Counted from the stretch's first letter, positions 47,465-56,720 are shown. The stretch is DNA of 64,000 nt from Amphritea atlantica (GCA_024397875.1 CP073344.1:3835001-3899000); one strand, 5' to 3'. Notes: generated by a model not told the origin, from the sequence alone. Numbers and translations are program-made.

Positions 47465-47499
47465 CGTATTTACCGACTAATGTCGTAAATTAATGCGCC

Positions 47500-47826
47500 T
47501 TAAATGCTGTCTTCAATGAAAGCAGCCAGCTGAGACTTTGACAGAGCGCCGACTTTAGTTGCTTCTACATTGCCATCTTTAAACAGCATCAGCGTCGGAA
47601 TACCACGAATACCGAATTTGGGCGGCGTTTCATTGTTTTCATCGATATTCAGCTTACAGACTTTCAGCTTGCCATCGTAATCTTTGGCGATCTCTTCGAG
47701 AACCGGGGCAATCATCTTGCATGGACCGCACCACTCAGCCCAGTAATCAACCAGTACCGGACCATCCGCTTTCAATACATCATCTTCAAAAGAAGCATCG
47801 GTCACGTTAACAATATTTTCACTCAT
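47500..47826 (-). CDS. trxA: Thioredoxin 1
   Basis: 108 residues with the WCGPCK active site (Cys33, Cys36), Asp26 equivalent in VDYWAEW and cis-Pro in GIPTLMLF. General cytoplasmic disulfide reductant. Position between ppx (divergent) and rho is the standard Pseudomonas order. Confidence 0.98.
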   Translation of the reverse strand: MSENIVNVTDASFEDDVLKADGPVLVDYWAEWCGPCKMIAPVLEEIAKDYDGKLKVCKLNIDENNETPPKFGIRGIPTLMLFKDGNVEATKVGALSKSQLAAFIEDSI

Positions 47827-47870
47827 AAAAAGCCTCTGCAGTGAGATTCACTAAATATTAATAGTTACCG

Positions 47871-47900
47871 ATCATACCACTGTCATCAAACGATTGTGAA
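47871..47900 (-). promoter_or_regulatory. Promoter of trxA
   Basis: Minus-strand TTCACA, 18-nt spacer, TATGAT; five of six matches in each hexamer. Leader of about 38 nt. Confidence 0.7.
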
Positions 47901-48004
47901 TATGCAGGGAATACCACAGGCATCAATATCCGGGTTGTTTGCGCTCTAATCAGCAACATATATCTGTTAAGATGGTTTCATTGTCCTTTTTGAAGCGTAC
48001 GCAC

Positions 48005-49519
48005 ATGAATCAGGAAACAACCACCGGCTCAGGCGGGTACTCGCTGCTGGCTGCAATCGACCTTGGCTCTAACAGCTTTCATATCGTCGTCGCAAAACTC
48101 GTTCAGGGCGAGTTACAGCCAATCGATCTTTTATCAGAAAAAGTTCAGCTCGCCGCGGGCCTCGATGAAAACCGTATGCTGACGCCCGAAGCAATTCAAC
48201 GGGGTCTGGAGTGTATGGAGCGTTTTGCTCAGCGGGTCAGGGATATTCCCGAGCAGCAGATCAGAATCGTGGGCACCAATGCGCTGCGGGAAGCGGTCAA
48301 CAGCGACGATTTTATTCTCGAAGCAGAAAAGATCATGGGCTGTTCAATCGAGGTCATCGCCGGTATTGAAGAGGCCCGCCTGATCTATCTCGGGGTATCA
48401 CATACCCTTGCCGGTGATAATGGCCGCCGGCTGGTCATCGATATTGGCGGCGGCAGCACTGAATTTATTATTGGCGAACGCTTTGAACCACTGGAGCTGG
48501 AAAGCCTTGAGATGGGCTGTGTCAGTTTCAACAACCGCTACTTTCCCGATGGTGTCATCACAGAGAAAAACTTTCAGCTGGCCGTTTTCGGTGCCCTGCG
48601 CGAATTACTGTCTATCAAACGCACCTATCGACAGCTGGGCTGGGAGGACTGTGTTGGCGCGTCCGGAACCATTAAAGCGGTTCGTAACGCCTGTATCACC
48701 CTCGGATACGCGACCGACAAAGTCAGCGCCTCAGCACTGCAGCAGCTGAAAGCTAAAATTCTGAGTTACAACCATGTCGATGAGATCGAAATCGATGGCT
48801 TAAAAGAGGACCGCCGCGCGGTGTTCCCCGCCGGTATCGCTATCCTCTCTGCAGCCTTTGAATCGCTGGGTATAAAAGAGATCCGTTTTTCAGAAGGCGC
48901 GCTGAGAGAAGGGCTGCTGTACGATATGGCCGGCCGCCTGCGCCACGAAGATGTTCGTGAACGCAGCATCAATGCGATGATGCAACGCTATCGTGTCGAT
49001 CAGGAACAGGCGATGCGGATAGAACAGACCGCCCTGATCGCCCTGACTCAGGTCAGAGAAAGCTGGCATCTGGATAATAATGAATATCACAATATGCTCA
49101 GTTGGGCAGCCCGCTGCTGCGAAACCGGCCTGACAATCGCCCACAGCCAGTACCATAAACACAGTGCTTATCTGGTGCTGAACTCGGATCTGCCAGGATT
49201 CACCAAGCGCCAACAGGTTAAGCTGGCCGCCATTGTACAGGGGCACCGCCGCAAGTTTCCAACGTCGACTTTTGACCAGTTACTGCCCCGGGAGGCGAAG
49301 CACTATAGTCGTCTGACCATTCTTCTGAGACTGGCCTTTGTCCTCAACCGCAGCCGCAGCAGAGAGCGCCTGCCAGCCTTCCATCTGAGCGCAGAAGACA
49401 ATCAACTGACGCTTGAATTTCCCGACAACTGGCTCAGCCATCAGCCACTCACTCAGGCGGACCTGGAGCAGGAAGCGGGCTATCTCGCGAATGCGGGGTA
49501 TGCACTGGCGTTTAAGTAG
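48005..49519 (+). CDS. ppx: Exopolyphosphatase (Ppx/GppA family)
   Basis: Removes terminal phosphate from polyphosphate. 504 residues from MNQETTTGSGG. The actin-like ATPase fold shows AAIDLGSNSFHIVVA (phosphate-1), VIDIGGGSTEFIIGE (phosphate-2) and a C-terminal HD-like helical domain (about 315-500). No ppk gene is next to it in this window. The start was chosen just before the conserved core; upstream in-frame codons are not typical. The stop is immediately followed by hairpin module R5. Confidence 0.93.
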   Translation: MNQETTTGSGGYSLLAAIDLGSNSFHIVVAKLVQGELQPIDLLSEKVQLAAGLDENRMLTPEAIQRGLECMERFAQRVRDIPEQQIRIVGTNALREAVNSDDFILEAEKIMGCSIEVIAGIEEARLIYLGVSHTLAGDNGRRLVIDIGGGSTEFIIGERFEPLELESLEMGCVSFNNRYFPDGVITEKNFQLAVFGALRELLSIKRTYRQLGWEDCVGASGTIKAVRNACITLGYATDKVSASALQQLKAKILSYNHVDEIEIDGLKEDRRAVFPAGIAILSAAFESLGIKEIRFSEGALREGLLYDMAGRLRHEDVRERSINAMMQRYRVDQEQAMRIEQTALIALTQVRESWHLDNNEYHNMLSWAARCCETGLTIAHSQYHKHSAYLVLNSDLPGFTKRQQVKLAAIVQGHRRKFPTSTFDQLLPREAKHYSRLTILLRLAFVLNRSRSRERLPAFHLSAEDNQLTLEFPDNWLSHQPLTQADLEQEAGYLANAGYALAFK

Positions 49520-49630
49520 CCAGACTTCGCTAACGGCGCAAGTAGCTAGACTTTGCTAACGGCGCGAGTAGCTAGACGTCACAAAGAGCGTGACTTGCTA
49601 GAACGGCGCTACGCGCCTGCTAGTTGCTAG
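49520..49630 (+). repeat. CTAG mini-hairpin module R5, downstream of ppx
   Basis: Two near copies of TAG(C)CAGACT(T/T)CGCTAACGGCGC-type units (49518-49570), then CTAGAC-GTCAC/GTGAC (49578-49594)-TTGCTAG, then CTAGAAC-GGCGCTACGCGCC (49605-49617)-TGCTAG. It runs directly into the 126-bp tandem array. Confidence 0.8.
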
Positions 49631-50880
49631 GAAGAGCAGTTACGGAGTGGTGCAAGGCTTTTGTTTTTTGAACTTACGCTTTTAAAGCCATCGCTTACGA
49701 AGTGCAAAGCAAGCTTTCACTGCATAAGAAATTAAGAATGCTTTTTCTAGCTGTAGGAAGAGCAGCTACGGAGTGATTCGGAGATTTTGTTTTCTGAACT
49801 TACGCTTTTAAAGCAATCACTTACGAAGTACAAAGCAAGCCCTCACTGCACAAGACATTAAGAACGCTTTTTCTAGCGGTAGGAAGAGCAGCTACGGAGT
49901 GGTTCGGGGCTTTTGTTTTCTGAACTTGCGCCTTTGAAAAAATCACTTACAAAGTGCAAAGCAAGCCCTCACTGCTCAAGACATTAAGAACACTTATTCT
50001 AGCTGCAGGAAGAGCGGTTAGGGAGTGGTGCGGGGCTTTTGTTTTCTGAACTTCCGATTTTGAAGCAATCACTTACGAAGTACAAAGCAAGCCCTCACTG
50101 CTCAAGACATTAAGAACGCTTTTTCTAGCTGTAGGAAGAGCGGTTAGGGAGTGGTTCGGGGCTTTTTTTTAACTTACGCTTTTAAAGCAATAGCTTACGA
50201 AGCATAAGACAATCCCACACTTCGCAAGAAGTTAAGAACGCTTTTTCTAGCTGTAGGAAGAGCAGTTACGGAGTGGTGCGAGGCTTTTGTTTTTTGAACT
50301 TACGCTTTTGAAAAAATCACTTACGAAGTACAAAGCAAGCCCTCACTGCACAAGATATTAAGAACGCTTTTTCTAGCTGTAGGAAGAGCGGTTACTGAGC
50401 GATTCGGGGCTTTTGTTTTCTGAACTTGCGCCTTTGAAGCAATCACTTACAAAGTGCAAAGCAAGCCCGCACCGCACAAGAAGTTAAGAACGCTTCTTCT
50501 AGCTGTAGGAAGAGCGGTTACGGAGTGGTTCGGGGCCTTTGTTTTCTGAACTTCCGCTTTTGAAGCAATCACTTACAAAGTGCAAAGCAAACCCTCACTG
50601 CACAAGAAGTTAAGAACGCTTTTTCTAGCGGTAGGAAGAGCAGTTACGGAGTGGTGCGAGGCTTTTGTTTTTTGAACTTACGCTTTTAAAGCAATAGCTT
50701 ACGAAGCATAAGACAATCCCACACTTCGCAAGAAGTTAAGAACGCTTTTTCTAGCAGTAGGAAGAGCAGTTACGGAGTGGTGCGAGGCTTTTGTTTTTTG
50801 AACTTACGCTTTTAAAGCAATAGCTTACGAAGCATAAGACAATCCCACACTTCGCAAGAAGTTAAGAACGCTTTTTCTAG
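49627..50880. repeat. Tandem array of ten about 126-bp units
   Basis: Each unit starts with CTAG, at 49627, 49747, 49873, 49999, 50125, 50247, 50373, 50499, 50625 and 50751, with a last CTAG at 50877. Unit lengths are 120, 126, 126, 126, 122, 126, 126, 126, 126 and 126 bp. Common core: GTAGGAAGAGC, GGAGTGG, CTTTTGTTTT, TTACGAAG, TTAAGAACGCTTTTTCTAG. Two subtypes differ in the second half; units 5, 9 and 10 carry AGACAATCCCACACTTCGC, the others GCAAGCCCTCACTGC-like sequence. Units 9 and 10 differ at one base. Although 126 is divisible by three, no long reading frame exists on either strand, so it is non-coding. No spacers are present, so it is not a CRISPR. Confidence 0.93.
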
Positions 50881-50926
50881 CCACTAGCAAGCGGCGAAGC
50901 CGCGTCTAGCCACTAGCGACTGCTCT
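50877..50926 (-). repeat. CTAG mini-hairpin module R6, downstream of pckA
   Basis: CTAGCCACTAGCAA, GCGGCGAAGCCGC (50891-50903), GTCTAGCCACTAG. Here the module lies after the pckA terminator, between it and the tandem array. Confidence 0.85.
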
Positions 50927-50956
50927 AAAAAAAAGGCTCCCGAGGGAGCCTTTTTT
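50927..50956. terminator. Bidirectional terminator of pckA
   Basis: GGCTCC-CGAG-GGAGCC with eight A before and six T after; 14 nt past the pckA stop. Confidence 0.93.
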
Positions 50957-50970
50957 CATTCAATCAGCGC

Positions 50971-52518
50971 TTAAGCTTGCGGGCCTGCAGCGATGATTGA
51001 TTCAGCAACACCTTCAAACTTGGTGAAGTTAGAGGTGAACTGACCGATCAGGTCTTTTGCTGTGGCGTCGTATGCACCTTTGTCTGCCCAGGTATCACGA
51101 GGATTCAGCAGAGCAGAGTCAACACCCGGTACAGCGGTCGGTACAGTCAGGTTGATACCATCCAGATGCTGCGTCTGAACATCGATCAGTGCGCCGTTCT
51201 GGATCGCTGCAATAATGCCGCGGGTTGTCGGAATATTGAAGCGGGAACCAGTACCGTAAGCACCACCCGTCCAGCCGGTATTTACCAGATATACCTGGCT
51301 GCCAAACTCTTCAATACGCTTGATTAGCAGGTCAGCATATTCGCTGGCCGGGCGCGGGAAGAACGGAGCACCGAAACAGGTAGAGAAGGTCGACTTAATG
51401 CCGCCACCAGAACCCATCTCAGTTGAACCAACCAATGCGGTATAACCCGACAGGAAGTGATACGCAGCCGCTTCTTTGGACAGAATAGATACCGGAGGAA
51501 GAACACCGGTCAGGTCGCAAGTCAGGAAGACAATCGCCTTAGGCTCGCCGCCCTTGTTCTCTTCAGTACGTTTTTCAACGTGCTCCAGAGGGTATGCACA
51601 ACGGCCATTTTCAGTCAGTGAGGTGTCACTGTAATCGGCAGTACGATTTTCGTCCAGGGTCACGTTCTCAACAATCGCGCCGAAACGGATAGCATCCCAG
51701 ATAATCGGTTCGTTCTTCTGGCTCAGGTCGATAGTTTTCGCATAGCAACCACCTTCCAGGTTGAAAACAACACCTTTACCCCAGCCATGCTCGTCATCAC
51801 CGATCAGGTAACGCTCGGGATCTGCGGACAGGGTGGTCTTACCGGTACCAGACAGACCGAAGAACAGTGTGGTATCGCCATCTTCTCCGACGTTTGCAGA
51901 GCAGTGCATCGGCAGCACATCTTTTTCAGGCAGCAGGAAGTTCTGCACAGAGAACATCGCTTTCTTCATTTCACCCGCATAACGCATACCGGCCAGCAGT
52001 ACTTTACGCTTGGCAAAGTTGATAATCACACAGCCATCGCTGTTAGTGCCGTCACGCTCAGGGTCACATTCGAAGCTGGCAGCATTAATAATCTGCCACT
52101 CTTCTTTAGACTTGGGATTAAACTCTTCCGGGCGGATAAACAGGTTCTGACCGAACAGATTCTGCCATGCAGTTTCAGTGGTCATCACAACCGGCAGGTA
52201 ATGATTAGTATCAGAGCCTACGTGGACATTGGATACGAAATGCTCCCGGGCGGCCAGGTATTCCTCAACGCGAGCCCACAGGGCATCAAACTTATCTGCA
52301 TCAAATGGACGGTTGATAGGACCCCAATGAATCTCATCGGATGTACTGGCTTCCTCAACGATAAAACGATCCATCGGAGAACGACCTGTACGCTTGCCAG
52401 TTTTAACAACCAGCGCACCTGTGTCAGCGAGAGTGCCTTCGCCACGCTGAATGGCTTTTTCAACTAGCTGAGCCGGGCTCAAATTTACGTGTACAGTGTT
52501 CACGGTTTCTTTGCTCAT
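50971..52518 (-). CDS. pckA: Phosphoenolpyruvate carboxykinase (ATP)
   Basis: Gluconeogenic conversion of oxaloacetate and ATP to PEP, CO2 and ADP. 515 residues. Kinase-1a P-loop [11 protein letters not shown], kinase-2 LIGDDEHGW, and [14 protein letters not shown] near the N-terminus bind nucleotide, metal and substrate. The ATG at 52518 ([13 protein letters not shown]) is preceded by AAGGGAA. The neighbours hslO, hslR and yrfG match the enterobacterial order. Confidence 0.97.
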   Translation of the reverse strand: MSKETVNTVHVNLSPAQLVEKAIQRGEGTLADTGALVVKTGKRTGRSPMDRFIVEEASTSDEIHWGPINRPFDADKFDALWARVEEYLAAREHFVSNVHVGSDTNHYLPVVMTTETAWQNLFGQNLFIRPEEFNPKSKEEWQIINAASFECDPERDGTNSDGCVIINFAKRKVLLAGMRYAGEMKKAMFSVQNFLLPEKDVLPMHCSANVGEDGDTTLFFGLSGTGKTTLSADPERYLIGDDEHGWGKGVVFNLEGGCYAKTIDLSQKNEPIIWDAIRFGAIVENVTLDENRTADYSDTSLTENGRCAYPLEHVEKRTEENKGGEPKAIVFLTCDLTGVLPPVSILSKEAAAYHFLSGYTALVGSTEMGSGGGIKSTFSTCFGAPFFPRPASEYADLLIKRIEEFGSQVYLVNTGWTGGAYGTGSRFNIPTTRGIIAAIQNGALIDVQTQHLDGINLTVPTAVPGVDSALLNPRDTWADKGAYDATAKDLIGQFTSNFTKFEGVAESIIAAGPQA

Positions 52519-52530
52519 TGCTTGATTCCC

Positions 52531-52545
52531 TTGGCGTCTAGCCAA
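52531..52545 (-). promoter_or_regulatory. Small hairpin at the pckA ribosome binding site
   Basis: TTGGC-TAGAC-GCCAA on the transcript, preceded by a run of seven T. The 3' arm overlaps the first bases of the AAGGGA site, and the loop region contains CTAG as in the hairpin modules. Confidence 0.4.
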
Positions 52546-52638
52546 AAAAAGTAATTTACCTGATAAAGCTGCCTGACCCCTGTTCTTGTGAATTCCTGCC
52601 GGAAAACCAACGGGGCCGTTATTATAAGGAGGCGTATT

Positions 52639-52749
52639 ATGTCAAAAAAGCCTGCAAAACACCATCGACCCGGAGATTTCTTGGCTGCAAAAGAAAACCT
52701 TCCTGAGACGAAAAAACAACAGGCACTAAAACTGACATTAAAACAGTAA
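52639..52749 (+). CDS. 36-residue basic small protein
   Basis: ATG at 52639 to TAA at 52749, encoding [20 protein letters not shown] and a Lys/Gln-rich C-terminus ([10 protein letters not shown]). AAGGAGG lies 7 nt upstream of the start, an ideal ribosome binding site, which is the main support. No domain recognised. It is divergent from pckA and convergent with hslO; its stop is 18 nt from the hslO stop. Confidence 0.6.
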   Translation: MSKKPAKHHRPGDFLAAKENLPETKKQQALKLTLKQ

Positions 52750-52767
52750 CTTATAAATCGGAGTTGA

Positions 52768-53640
52768 TTAATGAAGCTGATCAGACCCTTCGATATTGGC
52801 GCTGTCCGAGAACATCATAGCAATATCGGCCAGATCAAAACGATACACTTCATTGCAGAACTGACAACTGACATCGATACTGCCCTCTTCCCGGACGATC
52901 TCCTCTAACTCTTCCTGTGTCATCGAGCGCAGCGCATCGGCGGTGCGCTTACGAGAGCAGTCACATTTAAACTGTAGCGAGTCAGGATCGTACAGACGAC
53001 AGTTTTCCTCATGGAACAACCGGTGAATTATCGTCTCGTTGTCCAGCTGCAGAAGCTCTGCATCGGTGAGGGTGGCTCCGAGACAGCTGAAGTGTTCCCA
53101 GTCCGCCATAGAATCGCCTTTGGCAGGCATAACCTGAAGCAGAAAACCAGCGGCACGCTGTTCATCTGCGGCCAGATGTATCTGAGTCGGCAGCTGTTCT
53201 GACAGGCTGAAATAGGCTTCCAGACAATCACTCAGCCGCTTGCCTTCCAGTGGTACCACGCCCTGATAACGCTTACCCTGGTCCGGCTCGATGGTGATCA
53301 CCAGCTGGCCGCCCTGTAGCAGTTCGCAAAACCCGGCCTGCTCAGGCAGCTCACCGTCAAACCGGGCGATGGCACGCAGGTCCCGCTGATGATTACACTC
53401 AGCCATCAGCACCTTTACCTGATTATTACTCTGGGCCTGCAGTAACAGCCGTCCATCAAATTTAAGCGTGGCGCTGAGAAGGCTCACAGCCGCCATCATC
53501 TCACCCAGCAGAATATTAATCAGTGCAGGGTAGTTATGCTTGGCGATTGCCTGTTGATAACTCTGTTCAAGTCCGGCCAGTACACTGCGGATGTCCGCCT
53601 CGTCAAAAATAACCCGTTGAAGCTGATCAGAACTGCTCAT
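52768..53640 (-). CDS. hslO: Redox-regulated chaperone Hsp33
   Basis: 290 residues. Holdase activated by oxidation. The C-terminal zinc switch uses Cys226 and Cys228 (KCDCSRKRT) and Cys259 and Cys262 (CQFCNEVYRF). The N-terminal domain matches the family throughout. Lies between hslR and pckA on the same strand. Confidence 0.96.
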   Translation of the reverse strand: MSSSDQLQRVIFDEADIRSVLAGLEQSYQQAIAKHNYPALINILLGEMMAAVSLLSATLKFDGRLLLQAQSNNQVKVLMAECNHQRDLRAIARFDGELPEQAGFCELLQGGQLVITIEPDQGKRYQGVVPLEGKRLSDCLEAYFSLSEQLPTQIHLAADEQRAAGFLLQVMPAKGDSMADWEHFSCLGATLTDAELLQLDNETIIHRLFHEENCRLYDPDSLQFKCDCSRKRTADALRSMTQEELEEIVREEGSIDVSCQFCNEVYRFDLADIAMMFSDSANIEGSDQLH

Positions 53641-53731
53641 GATGTTGTTCGAAACCCATATCTATATCTATATCATTGCCAGAAAAAAGCAGCCCGGCGA
53701 AAGGCCGTATATTACCATAGCTGCGGCAAAT

Positions 53732-54142
53732 CTAGCGATCCTTAAACTGTATAATCTTACGTCGCTGCTTCTTATTTGGCCGGTGATCCGGAGCCACATT
53801 GCCCCGCATAATTTTGCGCACGGCGGCACCCTCTTCGCGGCTCTTGATGCTCTCTTCCGTTTCCTGATACAGCAGCCGGGCTTCAGGAGCGCCCCGGCGC
53901 TGATCCGAGATCGCCATAACAATAACGGTTTTTTCATCAAATCCCTGACGAATCACCAGCTTTGCGCCAACCTCTACATTGCGGCTGCATTTGGCCCGCT
54001 GGCCCTGATAATGCACCTTGCCACCCTCTATCGCCTCTTTTGCGGCACCCCGGGTTTTAAAGAACCGTGCTGCCCAGAGCCACTTGTCCAGCCGGACATG
54101 CGGATCCGGATTATTCTGCTTATTATGGGTCTGTTTATTCAT
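53732..54142 (-). CDS. hslR: Ribosome-associated heat-shock protein Hsp15
   Basis: 136 residues. An S4 RNA-binding domain (about 15-75, VRLDKWLWAARFFKTRGAAKEAI) and a basic C-terminus (RPNKKQRRKIIQFKDR). Binds stalled 50S subunits carrying nascent chains. Starts directly after the yrfG stop with no gap. Confidence 0.95.
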   Translation of the reverse strand: MNKQTHNKQNNPDPHVRLDKWLWAARFFKTRGAAKEAIEGGKVHYQGQRAKCSRNVEVGAKLVIRQGFDEKTVIVMAISDQRRGAPEARLLYQETEESIKSREEGAAVRKIMRGNVAPDHRPNKKQRRKIIQFKDR

Positions 54143-54793
54143 CTATTTTTTCATCAACTCATTAAAATGCCCGATTGCATTAAAATCAGTAATCTCACGC
54201 CCGGGCTGCTGACTATCCGGCTGTATTATACTTAACAGATAGGCTATTCCGTATTCCCGGGCAGACGCCAGAACCGACAGACTGTCATCCACCAGCAGGG
54301 TCCGGGCCGGATCAAAGGGCTCATCCTCCTGCAACCGGTGCCAGAAAGCCTGCTGTTCCTTAGGTATCTGATAATCATGGGAGCAGATAATCCTGTCAAC
54401 TAAGGTGTCCAGTCCGGTCTGCTCCAGCTTCAGCGACAAACTATCCTGATGGGCGTTGGTTACAATCACCCGCCGAACATCCTGTTCCTTAAGGTGTTCA
54501 AGAAAGTCATGTACATGGGGCCGGAACGCAATTCGCTCACTGATCTCCCGTTTCAGCGCTTTAATATCGACATTCAGCTCCTCTGACCAGTAATCAAGAC
54601 AGTACCAGTTCAGCGTTCCCTGCTCCTGCATAATGCGCTTATGCAACCAGGTCTGTGCTTCGTCATGGTCAATACTGTGGAGCTCAGCATAGCGAACCGG
54701 AAGATGCTCGAGCCAGAAATAGGTATCAAAGTGCAGATCAAGCAGGGTGCCATCCATATCAAGCAGCACCGTATCAATATTCGTCCAGTCCAT
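54143..54793 (-). CDS. yrfG: HAD-family nucleotidase, YrfG-like (GMP/IMP 5'-nucleotidase)
   Basis: 216 residues. HAD motif I DMDGTLLDL (Asp12, Asp14), motif II VTNAH, motif III Lys (IPKEQQ) and motif IV LLVDDS are complete. Gene order with hslR and hslO matches E. coli yrfG, so a purine nucleotidase role is likely. Confidence 0.9.
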   Translation of the reverse strand: MDWTNIDTVLLDMDGTLLDLHFDTYFWLEHLPVRYAELHSIDHDEAQTWLHKRIMQEQGTLNWYCLDYWSEELNVDIKALKREISERIAFRPHVHDFLEHLKEQDVRRVIVTNAHQDSLSLKLEQTGLDTLVDRIICSHDYQIPKEQQAFWHRLQEDEPFDPARTLLVDDSLSVLASAREYGIAYLLSIIQPDSQQPGREITDFNAIGHFNELMKK

Positions 54794-54861
54794 ATAAAAA
54801 GTCAGAGTCGCAGGTTAGTATTACGTCAGATTTAACACTGATTGACGAGGAACAATTCAGT

Positions 54862-55407
54862 ATGCCTGTAAAACCGGATATTTTGAAGGTAACCGCCACA
54901 GCTAAAAGCCGGCTGTTTCAGGTGGAAGAGATAGAGCTACGATTTTCTAATGGGGTTGAGCGAACCTACGAGCGGCTGGCCAACCGTGGTCGCGGCGCCG
55001 TGATGATCGCGGCAATTGATGCTGAACAGAACGTACTGCTGATTAAAGAATACGCCGTTGGACTGGAAGATTATCTGCTGACTCTGCCAAAAGGACTGAT
55101 TGATCCCGGTGAAGATGCCCTGCAGGCGGCTAACCGCGAACTCAAAGAGGAAGCAGGCTTTGGTGCTGAACAGCTGCGGGTGATTAAGCAGATGACATCG
55201 GCCCCCAACTATATGGGCCACAAGATCACCGTGGTCATGGCCGAGGGACTATTTGCCTGCCGCCTGCCGGGGGATGAACCGGAACAGATGGAGGTCATTC
55301 GCTGGCCCCTGAACAAACTGGATGAACTGTTCAGCCGGGATGATTTTTCCGAAGGCAGGGCAATTGCTGCACTCTATATGGTACGACAGCAACTGCACTC
55401 CGAATAA
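54862..55407 (+). CDS. nudE: ADP compounds hydrolase NudE
   Basis: 181 residues from MPVKPDILKV. The Nudix box is GLIDPGEDALQAANRELKEEAGFG. E. coli NudE hydrolyses ADP-ribose, NADH and Ap3A. Starts upstream in the same frame would overlap the divergent yrfG gene and are not conserved. GAGGAA lies about 9 nt before the ATG. Confidence 0.94.
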   Translation: MPVKPDILKVTATAKSRLFQVEEIELRFSNGVERTYERLANRGRGAVMIAAIDAEQNVLLIKEYAVGLEDYLLTLPKGLIDPGEDALQAANRELKEEAGFGAEQLRVIKQMTSAPNYMGHKITVVMAEGLFACRLPGDEPEQMEVIRWPLNKLDELFSRDDFSEGRAIAALYMVRQQLHSE

Positions 55408-55478
55408 AAGTCTAGATAAGGCGCCTGTCCGGAAGCCCCTTAACTGCAACCGGTAAGAGGCAATATACGCACCAGAGC

Positions 55479-55760
55479 TTAAGGTGCTTTACACTCCCTT
55501 GAGCCAACCCGGACAATGCCTTCGACTTTCTGTCTCATCACCGGATCGCTGATGGTGCCCTGCATAATCTTTTCAACCTCATTATCACTGAAATGCTTAT
55601 GCACATAGTTCGACAAACAGCTGCACTGTTCCTCTGTTGCCGTGCCCCCTGCCATGCAGCCCTGCTTAAAAGGCTCCCAGGTTTTCGATGTCAGATACTG
55701 AGTTTTTACGGTAAATACCACCAGCAGTACCGCCGCAATCCAGAGAAACACTTTACCCAT
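55479..55760 (-). CDS. Small periplasmic or membrane-anchored cysteine-containing protein, unknown
   Basis: 93 residues. An uncleaved anchor or signal peptide (about 4-19, VFLWIAAVLLVVFTV) is followed by Cys35, Cys46, Cys48 and Cys89, consistent with periplasmic disulfides. The segment ATEEQCSCLSNYVHKHFSDNEVEKIM resembles small helical proteins found in marine gammaproteobacteria. No function assigned. Convergent with nudE. Confidence 0.7.
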   Translation of the reverse strand: MGKVFLWIAAVLLVVFTVKTQYLTSKTWEPFKQGCMAGGTATEEQCSCLSNYVHKHFSDNEVEKIMQGTISDPVMRQKVEGIVRVGSRECKAP

Positions 55761-55963
55761 AACCCGTTATCGCCTGTGTAGTCGTATTGATTGTCATCTG
55801 TTCAAAGATGATCCGATTCTAACAGTTCCGTAACATCTGTCAGCTAACTTTAGTCTGATAGAGACTGTTAAACAGTGAATTTCCCCTATATTCACAGGGA
55901 TTTACAGGCGATGAAAAGCGCAAATAAGGGTGCTATGATTCAGCACCAACGGGTCAACAACGC

Positions 55964-55992
55964 TTGAATTATTCCAATAAAGACCCTATATA
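55964..55992 (+). promoter_or_regulatory. Candidate promoter of sodB
   Basis: TTGAAT, 17-nt spacer, TATATA. A GGTGCT/AGCACC inverted repeat (55929-55947) lies just upstream and could be an operator. The rest of the 298-bp gap at 55761-56058 shows nothing else supportable. Confidence 0.5.
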
Positions 55993-56058
55993 AAGATCCT
56001 GGTTTATATAACAATTTCACAATCTATGCTGAACCTGACACTATAAAGGTAATTAATT

Positions 56059-56643
56059 ATGAGCTTCGAACTACCAGCACTGCCATTCGCCAAAGATGCA
56101 CTGGAACCTCACATCTCCGCAGAAACTCTGGACTTCCACCACGGCAAACACCACAACACCTATGTTGTAAAGCTGAACGGCCTGGTACCAGGAACTGAAT
56201 ACGAAGGAAAATCTCTGGAAGAGATTATCATGTCAGCACCAGCAGGCGGCGTATTCAATAACGCAGCCCAGATCTGGAACCACACGTTTTACTGGAACTG
56301 CCTGTCTCCAAATGGCGGCGGCGAACCAACCGGTGCAGTTGCTGACGCGATCAACGCTAAATGGGGCTCTTTTGCGGCATTCCAGGAAGAGCTGAACGAC
56401 AAAGCGGTGAACAACTTCGGTTCAAGCTGGACCTGGCTGGTTAAAAACGCAGACGGTTCTCTGGAAATCGTTAACACCAGCAACGCCGGCACGCCAATGA
56501 CCAATGGTCAGACTGCCCTGCTGACCGTTGATCTGTGGGAACACGCTTACTACATCGACTACCGCAACGTTCGTCCAGACTACCTGAAAGGTTTCTGGGC
56601 ACTGGTAAACTGGGACTTCGTTAACCAGAACCTGGCGGCATAA
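56059..56643 (+). CDS. sodB: Superoxide dismutase, iron type
   Basis: 194 residues, cytoplasmic. Metal ligands are His27, His75, Asp158 and His162 (DLWEHAYYIDY). The second-sphere Gln in NNAAQIWNHTFYW is at the position typical of FeSOD rather than MnSOD. Own promoter and strong terminator. Confidence 0.97.
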   Translation: MSFELPALPFAKDALEPHISAETLDFHHGKHHNTYVVKLNGLVPGTEYEGKSLEEIIMSAPAGGVFNNAAQIWNHTFYWNCLSPNGGGEPTGAVADAINAKWGSFAAFQEELNDKAVNNFGSSWTWLVKNADGSLEIVNTSNAGTPMTNGQTALLTVDLWEHAYYIDYRNVRPDYLKGFWALVNWDFVNQNLAA

Positions 56644-56689
56644 CAGCAACAGTGACCCAGTCACCTCAGGGTGACGGTAACCTCTGATA

Positions 56690-56720
56690 AAAAACTCCGG
56701 TAAAGACCGGAGTTTTTTTT
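56690..56720 (+). terminator. Rho-independent terminator of sodB
   Basis: AAAACTCCGG-TAAAGA-CCGGAGTTTT followed by further T. Confidence 0.93.

Noticed and set aside
49627..50880. CRISPR array
   Set aside because: Units are 126 bp and similar along their whole length; there are no short repeats separated by unique spacers and no cas genes nearby.
49520..50970. Repeat protein encoded by the 126-bp units
   Set aside because: Although 126 is a multiple of three, stops occur in all frames of both strands and no frame stays open for 60 codons.
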